Assembly (NCBI RefSeq): GCF_047496725.1
Contig: NC_132985.1
Span: 3,637,501 to 3,701,500 of the forward strand
Length of the DNA stretch: 64,000 nucleotides
From: Anoplolepis gracilipes
Lineage: Eukaryota; Arthropoda; Insecta; Hymenoptera; Formicidae
Direction of reading: 5' to 3'
The translations under genes and the position numbers were made by a program. Each line of letters starts with the position of its first letter. The stretch's first letter is position 1. The notes under the pieces were generated by a model. It had not been told where the DNA came from, did no database searches, and was given only the letters and a program-made list of their open reading frames with translations. This document shows positions 52,801-64,000 of the stretch, one piece after another.

Positions 52801-55701
52801 CTTTTTGCAAATTCAAAAAGCTTTTTAAGGCCTTTAATAAAACGTCAATTCTTTCAAAGATTCCATATTTTACAAAAAGATGTGTTTTTTTTACGAAAAA
52901 CCTGCAACATATACATTCCGTTGCATTTAATAAAACTATTATTATTATTATTAATAGCAACGATGTGAAAATTCCTGCGCAACCTACCTATGTAAGTATT
53001 AATTGTCAGACATTAATACAAAGTTATTATGAGTGTCTCAGATGTCAAATTAATTAACTCCATTTTTTATAAATATTTCTTAATTTTATTATCAGAGCAC
53101 ATGATATATTAACACTCTTACTTTCTTAAAGTTAAAAAAATGATACCAAGTGGAGTTGATTAGTTTGTCTCTTGAGAAATTATATTAGCAACATTTATTA
53201 CAAGTCAATAGCATGCTCTATAAGATTGATCAATTATTTGATTAATCTACTATCGAGTTTCTTGTGCCGACTGTTTTTGTGTCGGACATACTTCATCTGA
53301 CGTTACATTTATTATCTTTATCTATAGCTAACACACTGTGCACTATATCGCGCAAGTTTTTCAATTAGCTGTCAAAGCTGTTTTAAACGACCGAACTTCC
53401 GGACTACGCTCCATGTATAATCTTCCTGTCCGTGACACCGTTGCTCTTAGGTGGCCGCCTCATTTGTCTCAAACATCATTCATCGTATGGGAATGACGTA
53501 TGTATGGATGACAGAACATTTGCTTTATTGCTTGGCAGAATGGGATATCCAGGACGTCAATGTCTTCTCAGATCTATATGCGAGACCAAACGACGAGCCG
53601 TTCACGTCCACAACGGAGTCCTCGGCGATCTGTTGCGTATCATATTCGTGTGAGTCATTCATCTAGATTTTTTTTAGCATACATCTCTGCCCTTTTAAGC
53701 GGAAAAAGCGGTATCTCATTTTTTTCCCTTTAAATCGATCATTCTGATAGAAATAGAGAGCGTAAAAAAGGTACTTCTTCATTCATCGAGGAATGTTTTG
53801 AAGTGTTAGATGAAATATCTTTCAGAAACTGTACGAAAATTTAATATTATAAATTGGCGAAGTTTTTAATATTGAGAATGCAATGGCAGAGTTATATATG
53901 TAATCTCTCTTTTTTTTTATTAATATATTTACATGAGAACTCTATAGAACATATTTCTGCTTTTATTTTGAACAAACTTTTTTGTTTTTAGTTTCCGTAA
54001 AGAGTATCGATTTTATTTTTATTTAGAATAATAATAATGTTCTTTGATGAATTTGAAATGCACTTCGCTGACAAAGACGACAGACGAAAATATTTTCAAT
54101 TTTCCATTCTCGATTTTAGTTTTCTCTTAGCTTACTTAATCCTCAAACTGAACACGTTTTTTGGCACCGTAATCCTGAACGCGTAAGTAACTGGAGTCCA
54201 AGTTAATTTTTGTAATCTAAAATTACTTAAAAAATTCTTAAAAAATTTACACATCTTCTTTTAAGTTTAAACTAAAAGTTTATGTAGTAGAGTTGAAGAA
54301 AAAATATTTTTAAATACTATATTTTTGTTATTTGTTAGATCAAGATTTGGAAACATAGATGTTTTATATAAAAATTAATAAAAATTTGAAAAAATAATTT
54401 TGAACAAAAAGATTTACAGGAATTTTTAGTTCAAAGTTCAAAGTTTAAGAAAAAAATACTATATGTCCACGGCTTTAAAAAAATATAATTATTTGATTGA
54501 TCAAAGATGGGTAATTTTCAGGTATAAAAAAATGTGTTTTTTCCGAGGAAATTTTTTTTTTAATCTTCAGGTAATTTATTTGAAAGAAAAGTGAAAACAA
54601 AATGTAATTTACATTACAATCTACAGTATAAAAATTGATTAATACATACAACCCCTGTTTGTTGCTCGTTATCGTTAATAAAAAATACTTTTAGCATGAA
54701 AATTAATAAACACAATAGAAATTAAAGCAATTTGTTTTTCTTTTAGGGAGATTATCATTGTAAATTTATAACTTATTTTTGTAAAAAACGAGTAACAGCA
54801 AAAAAACAATATTTAAAAAAAAATTACTTATTCACCTTTTCTTATTTAATATAAAGCGAATATGTGGATCATTTCTGTCCGCTTCAGATTTAGATTCGCC
54901 AGCACTTTGCACTGAATGAACTGTTTAAATTGTCCTTTCAGTTATAAGTCCCTTTTGACACAAACTTTTTTTTTGATAAGTTTTCAACCTCGAGCTTTTA
55001 TTAATTTTTTTTTTAAAACAATGGATTAAAAATTGCACGGACACGAAAGACCTACGTGTTCAGTTTGGGGTTTAAATCAAAGCTAATATGAGATTTAATA
55101 TAGGAAATAAAGTATTGAATAAAGAATATTCGATTTGATGATATATCGATGCATCATAAATATGTCTAAAAATATCTCGTACAAGTGATTGGTAACTCAT
55201 GAGATCAGCGAAACATGAAATAATATCTCATATGTTCTCTATAGCTAACACAATGAAATGTAATATTTTCTGAACAAATAAAAAGTAACTCAATTTCTAT
55301 CGACATTTTTACAGCATATATATTGTTAATAATATTGTTGTGATATATTGGTATACAATTGGAATGTAAAAAATCAACGTAAAATGGAATCGCAATGAAA
55401 AGAGAGATCCGCAATATTTATCGTGAATTAAGAGCGATTAATTTCAAATCGTTTAATTTAAGCGTTAATTATTACGCGTCGCTCGAACAGAATTAAGTGA
55501 TTTCTTTTTTTACATATTAACGTCTGTCGAGAAGCTAACTTGAAATTTTCTCTTCATAGACCAAGTTCGTCCATGCCCGAGGAAGATCTTCGGCAGGAAT
55601 ACATCGACGCGGAGAATGTTAAAGAAACGGAGGAATGTCTAGAAATGTACTCCTCCTGTGAACTTAACATTTACGACTTTGTAACTTTTCGGGAAGCGTG
55701 A
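48259..55701 (+). CDS. DM4/12 domain family protein, gene B (secreted-type); start exon tentative
   Basis: Exons: 48259–48341 (tentative start), 48680–48788, 50320–50525, 53539–53649, 55560–55701; 651 nt, 216 aa if all are used. Exon 2 opens with a hydrophobic ILVILCAVTSA, followed by HVRSLSFPEDSRMG. Exon 3 gives LFFALAVPLDD…FLEAEYELP, then an RVKR convertase-like site and AIYAILESKF. Exon 4 gives GYPGRQCLLRSIC and NGVLGDLLRIIF. Exon 5 gives SSSMPEEDLRQEY and CLEMYSSC (C-x6-C), then a stop. AATAAA lies at 55915. The tentative first exon has a strong AT|GTAAGT donor of the correct phase 2, but the N-terminus it adds is long for a signal peptide, so the true start may be elsewhere. The donor after exon 3 required by phase is GTTGGT, a poor match; a better GTAACT four bases on would break the frame. 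A MITE lies in the last intron. Confidence 0.78.
49826..49861. repeat. TC microsatellite
   Basis: An uninterrupted CT dinucleotide tract of about 17 units lies in the intron between exons 2 and 3 of DM4/12 gene B. Confidence 0.9.
51961..51994. repeat. GA microsatellite
   Basis: A GA dinucleotide run with one interruption lies in the intron between exons 3 and 4 of DM4/12 gene B. Confidence 0.85.
54136..55075 (+). mobile_element. piggyBac-like MITE, copy 1 (TTAA-flanked, non-autonomous)
   Basis: The copy is bounded by TTAA on both sides (54136–54139 and 55072–55075) and has terminal inverted repeats related to CCCTCAAACTGAACACGT. The outermost bases have drifted (TCCT at the left, ACCC at the right). 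The body is 932 bp, AT-rich, and encodes no transposase; a subterminal TTCAGGATTACG-type motif repeats part of the end sequence. It is clearly homologous to copy 2 in reverse orientation, with long stretches nearly identical. It sits in the last intron of DM4/12 gene B. A TTAA target plus CCCT-type ends are the hallmark of the piggyBac superfamily. Confidence 0.88.
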
Positions 55702-57777
55702 AGTTTTTCTTCCTGGGAGAAGTGCGTTGCACGCGAATTTCCTAAGGGTGTATCCACGCGGAAGAGCAATTTTATTTTCACGCGACTTGAATATTTTCCA
55801 GCTGTCGCTTGGGCGTGTGAATGTGCGTTATAAAATGTGCATTATAAAAGCCGCTACTGATTCAGCAAAATGTGCAGGCGTATATTTTCTTGGTATCATT
55901 ATATCAGAAAATCAAATAAAACACGCTTGAACACTTGAGCTTTAAGTCAAGAAAAAAATATATCTCCGACTGTAACTTTGATATCTTTGAAGATTAAATT
56001 ATATGTTCATATATATCAATATCCATTATATTTATGCGTATGTGTTATATATATATCAATCTACGAAAGGGGAGATTTCGTAATGAATTAGGCCAGTAAT
56101 TCACAATTACATGACTTTATAACGCATAAAAATTAAACCGAGTAGGCACATCGTCGTTAAATCGGTAAACGATTCACGTGTGCAGGAACATCGCTTTTAA
56201 ATCTCTAATGTAAAGCGAATAAAGTCCTTCGTGAATTCGATACTGTAAAATGCTTTACTTTCCAGGTAGATGTTAGAATCTTCGAGACTTCTCTATCTGT
56301 AGCGGTTGTAAAATTTACTACATTTCGGGAACTTCGCGTATAAACTTGAAAGTTTCGACGAATCTCTTTATGAAATTTTATTCGGCGAGTTATCGTTTGA
56401 ATTATTGCCGATAGACTCTCTCGAGCGATACGCGGTTCTCTCTCATGAACTCCCTCCGAGATAATGCGGAAAATAGAAAATTGTCCGAGGCACATTTCAA
56501 ATTAGAATTGCGCCAGAAAATTCAGCACACGAATAATTTGCAATTTTAATGACTTGCTACTACTGCGAAAATGAAGAAACGATGGAAAAAGATATGTGAA
56601 ATTTGTAATATTTAATTATTAACTCGTTCATCTTATTGTTTCGTTGAAACATAAATTATTTCTACTTTGTAAGAATAATTTAATATCAATAAATGATATT
56701 AAAAGAAAAATGGAACATCGTAATAATCTAATAATTAGCTTTAATCGTTTGTTTATCAATTTAATTACTTTCGAAAGGTTGTGCGCAACGCTATTATCAC
56801 GATCGTACAATATGATCTTCCTTATAGCGGTGTCGGTGCTGAAATAACTAACTCAGCTTCGCTTGGGAGCGGATACGGAAGCTAGGACGGAGAAATGTAA
56901 CAATAACTCTTATATCCTTCCTCGTTCATTTGAGATTTACGATCACGACAATTACGAGGGAGTATATAAATACGTTCGCCCGCGCGATAATTCGATAATA
57001 ACAGTGCATTCGTCGGTTTCTCCATTTCTCTGCTCTTTTCCACTGTGTGCACAGCGGTTTGGTTCTCCCGGTAGATAATAAACTGTGAATAAACGGTAAG
57101 GATATACCCGAAGGACTTTTAGTTTGCTATTTATCATCGCGCGAGTACGAATTAATTGTTTCGATTTTAAAGCGCCTACTTTTGCGGCGTTTTAAGGATC
57201 CGATAATTTCGCGAAGCGAAGCAATGAGAGAGGAATAATCGTGTAAAAAATTCAGCGTCAATTTTCCACGTGAGATACCGGACAGGATTTTAAGGGAAGA
57301 TACTAAATATTCTATCGCAAACTCTTGCGCAGGTACTGCGATAATAATGAGTTTATATAAATTTCAAAACTATGGTTTCAATTTAAAAGATAAAATGTAA
57401 CATAAAATTGACAATAATTTCTTTAAAATATAAATAATTTATTTAATAATAATTAAACTTACTTAAAAATATAATTTTTATTACAATAGTAATAGTTTGC
57501 AACCGTTATTATTTATATCCAAACATTATAGGTACACATAAACATAAATACATTCTTAATTAATGAGAAGAATAATGTACAATATTCTTTTATTAGAATT
57601 TTCTGTCAATACACGCGTTTCTCTATCTAGTAGATCGAATCACCGAGGCTTTCGAAATTGCAGGAACACATTACGTTCTACGTTTGACAACACATAGACA
57701 TAGCTTTTCAATGGCGGCGCAATTAAACTGTTTGTTTCCCGAAAACCACGGTAAACTTGGCGACGATTTTTCAGGGT
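55702..57777. other. Intergenic region between convergent DM4/12 genes B and C
   Basis: This holds the 3' flank of gene B (AATAAA at 55915, about 214 bp after its stop) and of gene C (reverse-strand AATAAA at 57589–57594, about 185 bp after its stop). A minus-strand ATG-initiated frame of 96 codons at 56205–56495 has no recognisable domain and lies in CpG-richer DNA; it is not called as a gene. Confidence 0.6.
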
Positions 57778-60700
57778 TCATGCGAGAACTCCAATCAAGT
57801 CGAAGAGTCCCAGCGGACATTGCGGTTGGTACTTGGAACAGCTTCCATTGCGGCCGACCAGCTCGGCCTCGACAACATCTTTTGGCAATCCCTCGTGTTT
57901 CGACGCGCTCGGACTTGAAACATGATTCCTTCATATAATTGAATTGCAATAAAAATCTGCCGTCTTTCATAATCATTGATACATTAAAGAAGATGGTTAT
58001 TTTATTTAGATGATAAGATAAAATGATTCGCCGGAGATTAGCATTTATTTTATTTAACTCGAAAACGTGAAAGAATTAAAATTTTATTTGTAATTAAAAT
58101 TAATTAAATTAAAGATTTTTTTTTCTGACATATAATATACGTTCGCGTTAGGAAATTGGCTAAAAATTTCATCCCCCTTCTCGTCCAAGTAGAAGCCTGA
58201 TAATTTCGTATTATTTTGCGCATCCACAAATCTGAATAATTAACTAAAGGAAAGATACAGGCACTTTACATAATTTTACAATTTGATCTGTGTCTGTTCA
58301 TTCTTTCGATTTTTGTTCGAGATGCCGTGAGCTTACGAAAACAATTTCGGAGTGTCGTTGTTTCGTATGGTAATCGCTACTTAAAAAAAAGAAGGAAAAA
58401 AAAAAAACATTTTCGCGCCGGTCCAATTTTGTTTATACCGTCTTTCATTATATACTACACGCAGCGATACAATCGGTTTATTGAAGTTTTATTTTGTCCT
58501 CGTTTTTCTTCGACCCCTTTTCACCCGATCCGTCTCTCATAATCCTCCCCCCTCGTCTCTTTCTCTCTCGGGGGAATACATAAGCCCTCTCGATGAGAGA
58601 CGATAAATCTTGAATATCCTGCGTTCTCGAAACGAACCGAATGAAAAATATTTTTCCTTCACGGTAATATTCCTCTCTGAGTTTCTTTCTTTTTTTTTTT
58701 TTTTTTTAGGCTCGCTGAAACGAAGATGCATCTTCGCGTTCTGAAATAACCGAAGGGCGTATCGTTCTGCTTTCCGACCTTCGTCCGGAGAAATGTCGGG
58801 CGTTCCTCTTTTGAGAAACTTTATTGCTGGTTTTATTAAAATTTAAAACGGCCGCGCCGTAACTTTGCAACTTTGTTGTCTCGTACTTATGGAGCGAATT
58901 GAGTATTCAATGTTTCTTGACTGGCGAACAGAAATAACGAAGTAATTCGTGTTATAAAGTAATTTTTGCTTTTAGAAGGTACGGCCAGAAAAATTTTAAT
59001 ATCGCAAGAACGTAGTATGCGAAAGAAGAACTTTCCGTGATACATCAATGCACGAAATTATTTTAAATATGACAAATTATTCTACTGTCCATATATTCCG
59101 TTCTATAAGTCTAGCGATTGTTGAAGGTGGCTGGAGTTTGCCCGTTAATTTCACGTTTCTTCTGATAGTCAAAAAGATGAAGATGCATCCTAGCAGGACG
59201 TAATAATGCATCAACGTACGAGTGCAACGTTAAGAACGAAGACGCGAAATGAGTTCTCGCTTCTTTATATGTTCTTTTCCCGCTATTTCTACGCGAAAAA
59301 TTTTCTGTGGAAAGGAACCGTGCATTCTCGCGTCCCAGACGATGAAAACGACAATGCGATGGAAGTGAGGTTGCGTATACCGAGATGTAAAAATCTTAAA
59401 AGAACGACACTTCGGTTCTTTTCCGTCATTTTTATTTAGGGCGCCGCATCTTCCGCTTTCGGTTCGAGGTAGCTCGTTAACCGATTTGATTTAATGCCGG
59501 CTACGTTTAAAGTGTCTCCAAGAATTGAAAATATATAATTTCATCATTATAATATATTTATAATTAACAGGAAATATTTTTATATTACAGCTATCTCTTG
59601 TGACAGCTACATATGATTAACCCTCAAACTGAACACGTGGGTCTTTCGTGTCCCGTGCCATTTTTAATCTATTGTTTTAAAAAAATAATAAGATCTGGAG
59701 GTTGGAAACTTATCCAAAAAAAAGTTTGTGTCAAAAGGGACTTATAACTGAAAAGACAATTTAAACAGTTCATTCAGTGCAAAATGCTGGCGAATCTAAA
59801 TCTGAAGCGGACACAAATGACCCACATATTCGCTTTATATTAAATAAGAAAAGGTGAATAAGTAATTTTTTTTTAAATATTGTTTTTTTTGCTGTTACTC
59901 GTTTTTTACAAAAATAAGTTATAAATTTACAATGATAATCTCTCTAAAAGAGAAACAAATTGCTTTAATTTCTATTGTGTTTATTTATTTTCATGCTAAA
60001 AGTATCTTTTATTAATGATAACGAGCAACAAACAGGGGTTGTATGTATTAATCAATTTTTATACTGTAGATTGTAATGTAAATTACATTTTGTTTTCACT
60101 TTTCTTTCAAATAAATTACCTGAAGATTAAAAAAAAATTTTCCTCGGAAAAAACACATTTTTTTATACCTGAAAATTACCCATCTTTGATCAATCAAATA
60201 ATTATATTTTTTTAAAGCCGTGGACATATAGTATTTTTTTCTTAAACTTTGAACTTTGAACTAAAAATTCCTGTAAATCTTTTTGTTCCAAATCATTTTT
60301 TCAAATTTTTATTAATTTTTATATAAAACATCTATGTTTCCAAATCTTGATCTAACAAATAACAAAAATATAGTATTTAAAAATATTTTTTCTCTACTAC
60401 ATAAACTTTTAATTTAAACTTAAAAGAAGATGTGTAAATTTTTTAAGTAATTTTAGAGTACAAAAATTAACTCAGACTTCAGTTACCCACGTGTTCAGGA
60501 TTACGATACCAAAAAAAAACGTGTTCAGTTTGAGGGTTAAATATGCATTCTTTAGAAATGAATATAATAACACCAGAAGCTTTTACTTTCATTCGCAACG
60601 GAGTTTATTTACGGAGTGATATAAAATACGGAAGAAAAGTTCTCGACGCATTTCGCGAAAAATGCAATTTATCAACACGATTACGCGTTATATACAGGCG

Positions 60701-61812
60701 AACTTTTTCGTTCGTTCGTCGCGGTGGACGACGACGATAATGCTTTTGCCCGCGGGTTCGCGTCCTTTATTCATACGTTCCTGGTCGGAGAGCTTATTCG
60801 CCCACAGGCAGGAAGAAACGGGTCGAAGCAGAACGGATGCACGTCTCTATAGGGTGGGCGGGTTGGTACGAGGAGGAAGCCAAATTTGCTTTTCTACGGT
60901 GCGCGTATCTGCTCCAATTTGCAGCGCCTTGAAACGCAGCTGTATTCGGGAGAAAAAAGGCCCGCGAGCAGTGTGCTTTTCTACTTCATTTTTTTTTTTT
61001 TTTTTTTTTTTGCAGAAGAGAAAATTCCCGTCTGCATCCTCTTTGACGTGTTTTATTAGCCGACCAACAATACCGTGTAACAGAGAAACGAAGGAATGGG
61101 GATGCAAGACTGCAAATTATTAATCGAGATTCGCGAATAATAGATCTCGTTAATTGCTTTAACGCGATAACCGAAAGACAAAGAGTTATTATCAAACGCG
61201 AAATTATTCTCTTATTATTATTATTAACATATATATTTAATATAGATTGTTATAATAGTTTAAAGTGTAGGTACGAGTAGCCGAAAGTTTACGATTTTCC
61301 AATTTCTTAGAGTCTACAGAAGCAATTTATCAAAGTTTCTCTTCTCGAACATTAAATAACTTATCTCACTTTATGCTTTTATATATATGCTTCTTTTTTG
61401 AAAAAAAGTTTAAGAGATTAGATAAGAGAGTTAGATAAAAAGAATAAAAAATTTTAATCGCATTCTTTATTCTTTATTCACGTGTACTATCAGCAAATGT
61501 CGCAAAATTTCGGCCATCATTTTATTACGTCACCAGTAGGAACTTACGTGAAAATCACGTGCATTATGTCACCGATGATCCCGTTGTGCCGAAGCGGATA
61601 TTCCGAGGTTTCGCAGATCGCTCTCAGAAGGCACTCTCTTCCGGGACTCCCGGAGCTGCAGGCAAAGAGAAAAATCTAGAAAGCGCACCGAGACGGGCGA
61701 CGGGAGAACCAGACGTCGTGGCCTGTTTACTTTGCGCTTTACGATTCTCTAAATACCGGATTGAAGGCTCATGTGTGCATACGTAATTCTTTGCCTATGT
61801 ATATTCTTGCGA

Positions 61813-61884
<72 letters not shown>

Positions 61885-63878
61885 CGAGTCGAGCGTGTAA
61901 CGCAATTCCCAGACGCCCCGAATGCTCGTAAAATGGAGCCAAGAGTGCATTTGCGCCTCTCTATCTCGAATCTCCACTGATTTCCCGTCTGTTCCGAGCA
62001 TCGCCACGCTGCAGCATCTCGATGAAAGTCTTCCGTCGAATTCTCACATTCCACGATCAGCACGTGATTCGCGCGATAATCGAGGACGTCGATCAATCTT
62101 ATACATACTACGTGTAATCAGCCAAGTCATTTGCGTACCAATTTATAAGTGATTATTATTTCCGAGAACTCTACGGTACGTATTGGGATTTGCATTTCAT
62201 TTTTTATGAACACGAGTATGTAAGAGAATAAAAAATAAAGAATAAAAAATAAAATAGAAGAGAATAAAAATGATACAAGATTTATAGTTTGAAAATTTCA
62301 TTAGCGTTTAGATCAGCAGCGATCCTTAATTAAATTTAAAGATAGATTGGTGGAGTATTTTGAGTTTGAACAAGTGCAAGAAAATTTAAGATACTGTCGT
62401 AGATAATGTCATGAGGACTTAGAAAGGAAACAAATACCATAAAGGATCGCGAAAGAATTACATTAGGAATTATAGAAGAACGAAGAAAGGGACTAACTCG
62501 CAACATATAGTTGCCTGTTTGCGAACTTGCCTTTCGAATTTACTTTCCAGAACTCGATAGATCGTGACTCTGTCAATAGCTCGCTTTCTCCTTTTTAGCT
62601 CCGTCCAGGGCCCAAAGTACGTTATGTTCGGCGGTAAAACATAGTTTGCCTCGAAGAAGTACGACAGGGATATAGAATTCAACGGATTTTCAAGCGGCAC
62701 CGCGAGAGCGACGAAGATCTGTGAAAAAGTTAATCGCGTGATCGTCGGATGATTTTTCATTTTTGCGCTAGATCCTTCTCGAGATTATAACATTTTCAAG
62801 GGAACAAGATCTTTCAAATCTCAAGATGTTCGACATTTTTTTTACGAATAATAAGAAATGATGTTAAAAAATATGTAAATTTCAAGGGAGAGAAATAATA
62901 ATACAATTACGTTGCTATTTTAATGTATGACATGTCACTGACAGAAAAACTATCTTGAAACAAAACACTTTTACTTAATTCAAGAAAACTATCTATTTGA
63001 TGGGTCCTAATGACGTATTTACTCGTACTCAAAACGTCTATTTGCTTGAGTAAGTATATTAAAAAAATTAAATGAAAAAATTATTTTTTTCTTAAAGTAA
63101 GTACGTTTACTTATTATAAAATATACACCATTTTTATATTTTAATTTTATAAAATATTTATTAAAATGCATTTTTTAGTTAGAAAAAAACTTAAATTTTT
63201 TAATTTAAAAAAACAATATACTTCAATTAATAAATGATATTATATATTTTATAAAAGTGATATTTAAATGTAGAAAATATATAGATAGAAAATAATATAA
63301 TATGCACATTTACTTAAAATTATATACTTTTATTTAAATAAAATTATTAATTCTTTCTATTAAAAGCAAAGGTTTCAAGAAAATACATTTCCTTGATTTA
63401 AAAGAACTTTTCCCTTAGTGTATATATTAATTACTAATTTAAATATGCATTTATACTCACGCCCATGTTACTGTTTTCAGGAAATGTCAGACTTCTGATC
63501 GGTCGATGCAATATTTCTGCGATATCCGAATTCACTTTTGATAGCACAATGTGCGACATCAACTTCAAATTAAATATAAAAAATCTACAAATTGAATTAT
63601 ACAGTCAAAAAATTCAAAATCAAGAAGTCAGTTATTAAAATATACAAGTAATGTATAATAATTACATATATATTTGTCTCTCTTTCTCTCTTTCTCTTTT
63701 CTCTATATTTAATATTATAATAAATTCACTTTCCTTTTGTTTGATTATTAATAAATAAAGCACTGATATTATTTAGCTCAATTAGAGTTTGATAAACATC
63801 TGGCGAAGTATAGAGTGAAAAAAAGAGAAAGTATTGAATTCTGAAAGCTTACAAGATCTTTTCTATCCGGCAAAGCAT
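57778..63878 (-). CDS. DM4/12 domain family protein, gene C (secreted-type), complete
   Basis: Exons (minus): 63853–63878, 63461–63584, 62531–62718, 61548–61655, 57778–57913; phases join, 582 nt, 193 aa. The first two exons give MLCRIEKILFFIFNLKLMSHIVLS, a signal-peptide-like start, described here as Met, a short basic stretch and a hydrophobic run. Then come RPIRSLTFPENSNMG, IFVALAVPLEN…YFFEANYVLP, an RRKR convertase-like site and TIYRVLESKF. The Cys-rich half follows: SPGRECLLRAIC (C-x5-C), NGIIGDIMHVIF, PSASKHEGLPKDVVEAEL and CSKYQPQC (C-x6-C). Intron 3 begins with AG|GCAAGT, the classic GC–AG donor; phase and exon length (188 nt) equal those of gene A, which confirms the model. Intron 4 is 3.6 kb and contains MITE copy 2. 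Intron 3 contains a long AC repeat. Confidence 0.88.
59617..60540 (-). mobile_element. piggyBac-like MITE, copy 2 (TTAA-flanked, intact ends)
   Basis: TTAA flanks lie at 59617–59620 and 60537–60540. The element body is 916 bp, and both ends begin CCCTCAAACTGAACACGT as perfect terminal inverted repeats. No transposase is encoded; the longest open frame is about 66 codons and lacks similarity to one. The copy is inverted relative to copy 1, with nearly identical central sequence. Intact ends suggest it is younger than copy 1. It lies in intron 4 of DM4/12 gene C, in the same orientation relative to that gene as copy 1 is to gene B. Confidence 0.92.
61815..61879. repeat. AC microsatellite (about 32 units)
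   Basis: A near-perfect AC dinucleotide tract in intron 3 of DM4/12 gene C. It creates long artificial Thr-His and Val-Cys open frames on both strands, which are not genes. Likely length-polymorphic. Confidence 0.95.
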
Positions 63879-64000
63879 GGCAGTTCACATTCACAGAAAC
63901 CGCTTCAATCTACAGACTATCAAACTTTGCGTCGATTTACGTGAGTAATCGAGAGCGGTGCTTCGCGACGTCGAAACATGCAAATCGGTTTCTGTCAGAT
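63879..64000. other. 5' flank / leader of DM4/12 gene C
   Basis: The last 122 bp lie upstream of the gene C start codon on the minus strand and probably contain its 5' UTR and proximal promoter. No clear TATA box or initiator was identified before the window ends. Confidence 0.4.

Noticed and set aside
53432..53538. Upstream extension of gene B exon 4
   Set aside because: The frame is open further left, but family alignment and phase place the exon start at 53539; the extra residues have no counterpart in genes A and C.
60015..60215. 66-codon open frame inside MITE copy 2
   Set aside because: It is AT-rich, lacks transposase motifs, and the element is non-autonomous.
61749..62096. Long open frames on both strands over the AC repeat
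   Set aside because: The frames are created by the dinucleotide repeat, which reads as Thr-His or Val-Cys.

Overview
The window reads as insect nuclear DNA, most likely from a hymenopteran and possibly an ant. Exons are short and split by AT-rich introns with GT–AG borders. CpG is common in coding and promoter DNA. The gene content is animal (P4-ATPase, 2-oxoglutarate dehydrogenase, SLC25A32) plus a cluster of DM4/12-domain genes, a family I know from insects. No rRNA, tRNA, CRISPR array, bacterial operon or virus-like gene was seen. All exon models below were assembled by hand from splice signals, reading phase and family similarity.

Region by region. (1) 1–3966: AT-rich intergenic/3' flank. 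(2) 3967–10785, minus: a class VI P4-ATPase (phospholipid flippase, ATP11 type), 17 exons, 1130 residues visible; its start exon was not found. (3) 11167–18703, plus: a complete 15-exon E1 subunit of 2-oxoglutarate dehydrogenase (1053 aa), arranged head to head with the flippase. (4) 18704–22400: AT-rich spacer with a duplicated block of about 160 bp. (5) 22845–33200, plus: the mitochondrial folate/FAD carrier SLC25A32, with a CpG-rich promoter, three upstream ORFs, a 6.4-kb first intron and two alternative C-termini. (6) 34517–63878: three secreted-type DM4/12 genes. Gene A is minus (34517–36905), gene B plus (about 48259–55701) and gene C minus (57778–63878). B and C converge, and A and B are separated by about 11 kb of mixed AT-rich and GC-rich DNA without a recognisable gene.

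The three DM4/12 genes share one exon/phase plan: a short start exon, a signal-peptide exon, an F-(F/V)-A-L core exon, a CLLR-x-IC exon and a C-x6-C terminal exon. Each also carries a basic, convertase-like site at the same place. Two copies of a TTAA-flanked, piggyBac-like MITE of 916–932 bp sit in the last introns of genes B and C. They lie in opposite genomic orientation and so in the same orientation relative to each gene.

Functional links: OGDH and SLC25A32 are both nuclear-encoded mitochondrial metabolism genes, for the TCA cycle and for folate/FAD import into the matrix. The flippase acts on endomembranes or plasma membrane. The DM4/12 products are probably secreted or luminal and their function is unknown. 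Points most worth a second look are the alternative SLC25A32 C-terminus, the DM4/12 cluster with its convertase sites and weakened splice donors, the MITE pair, and unexplained repeats at 19.7–20.3 kb and 46.8 kb.
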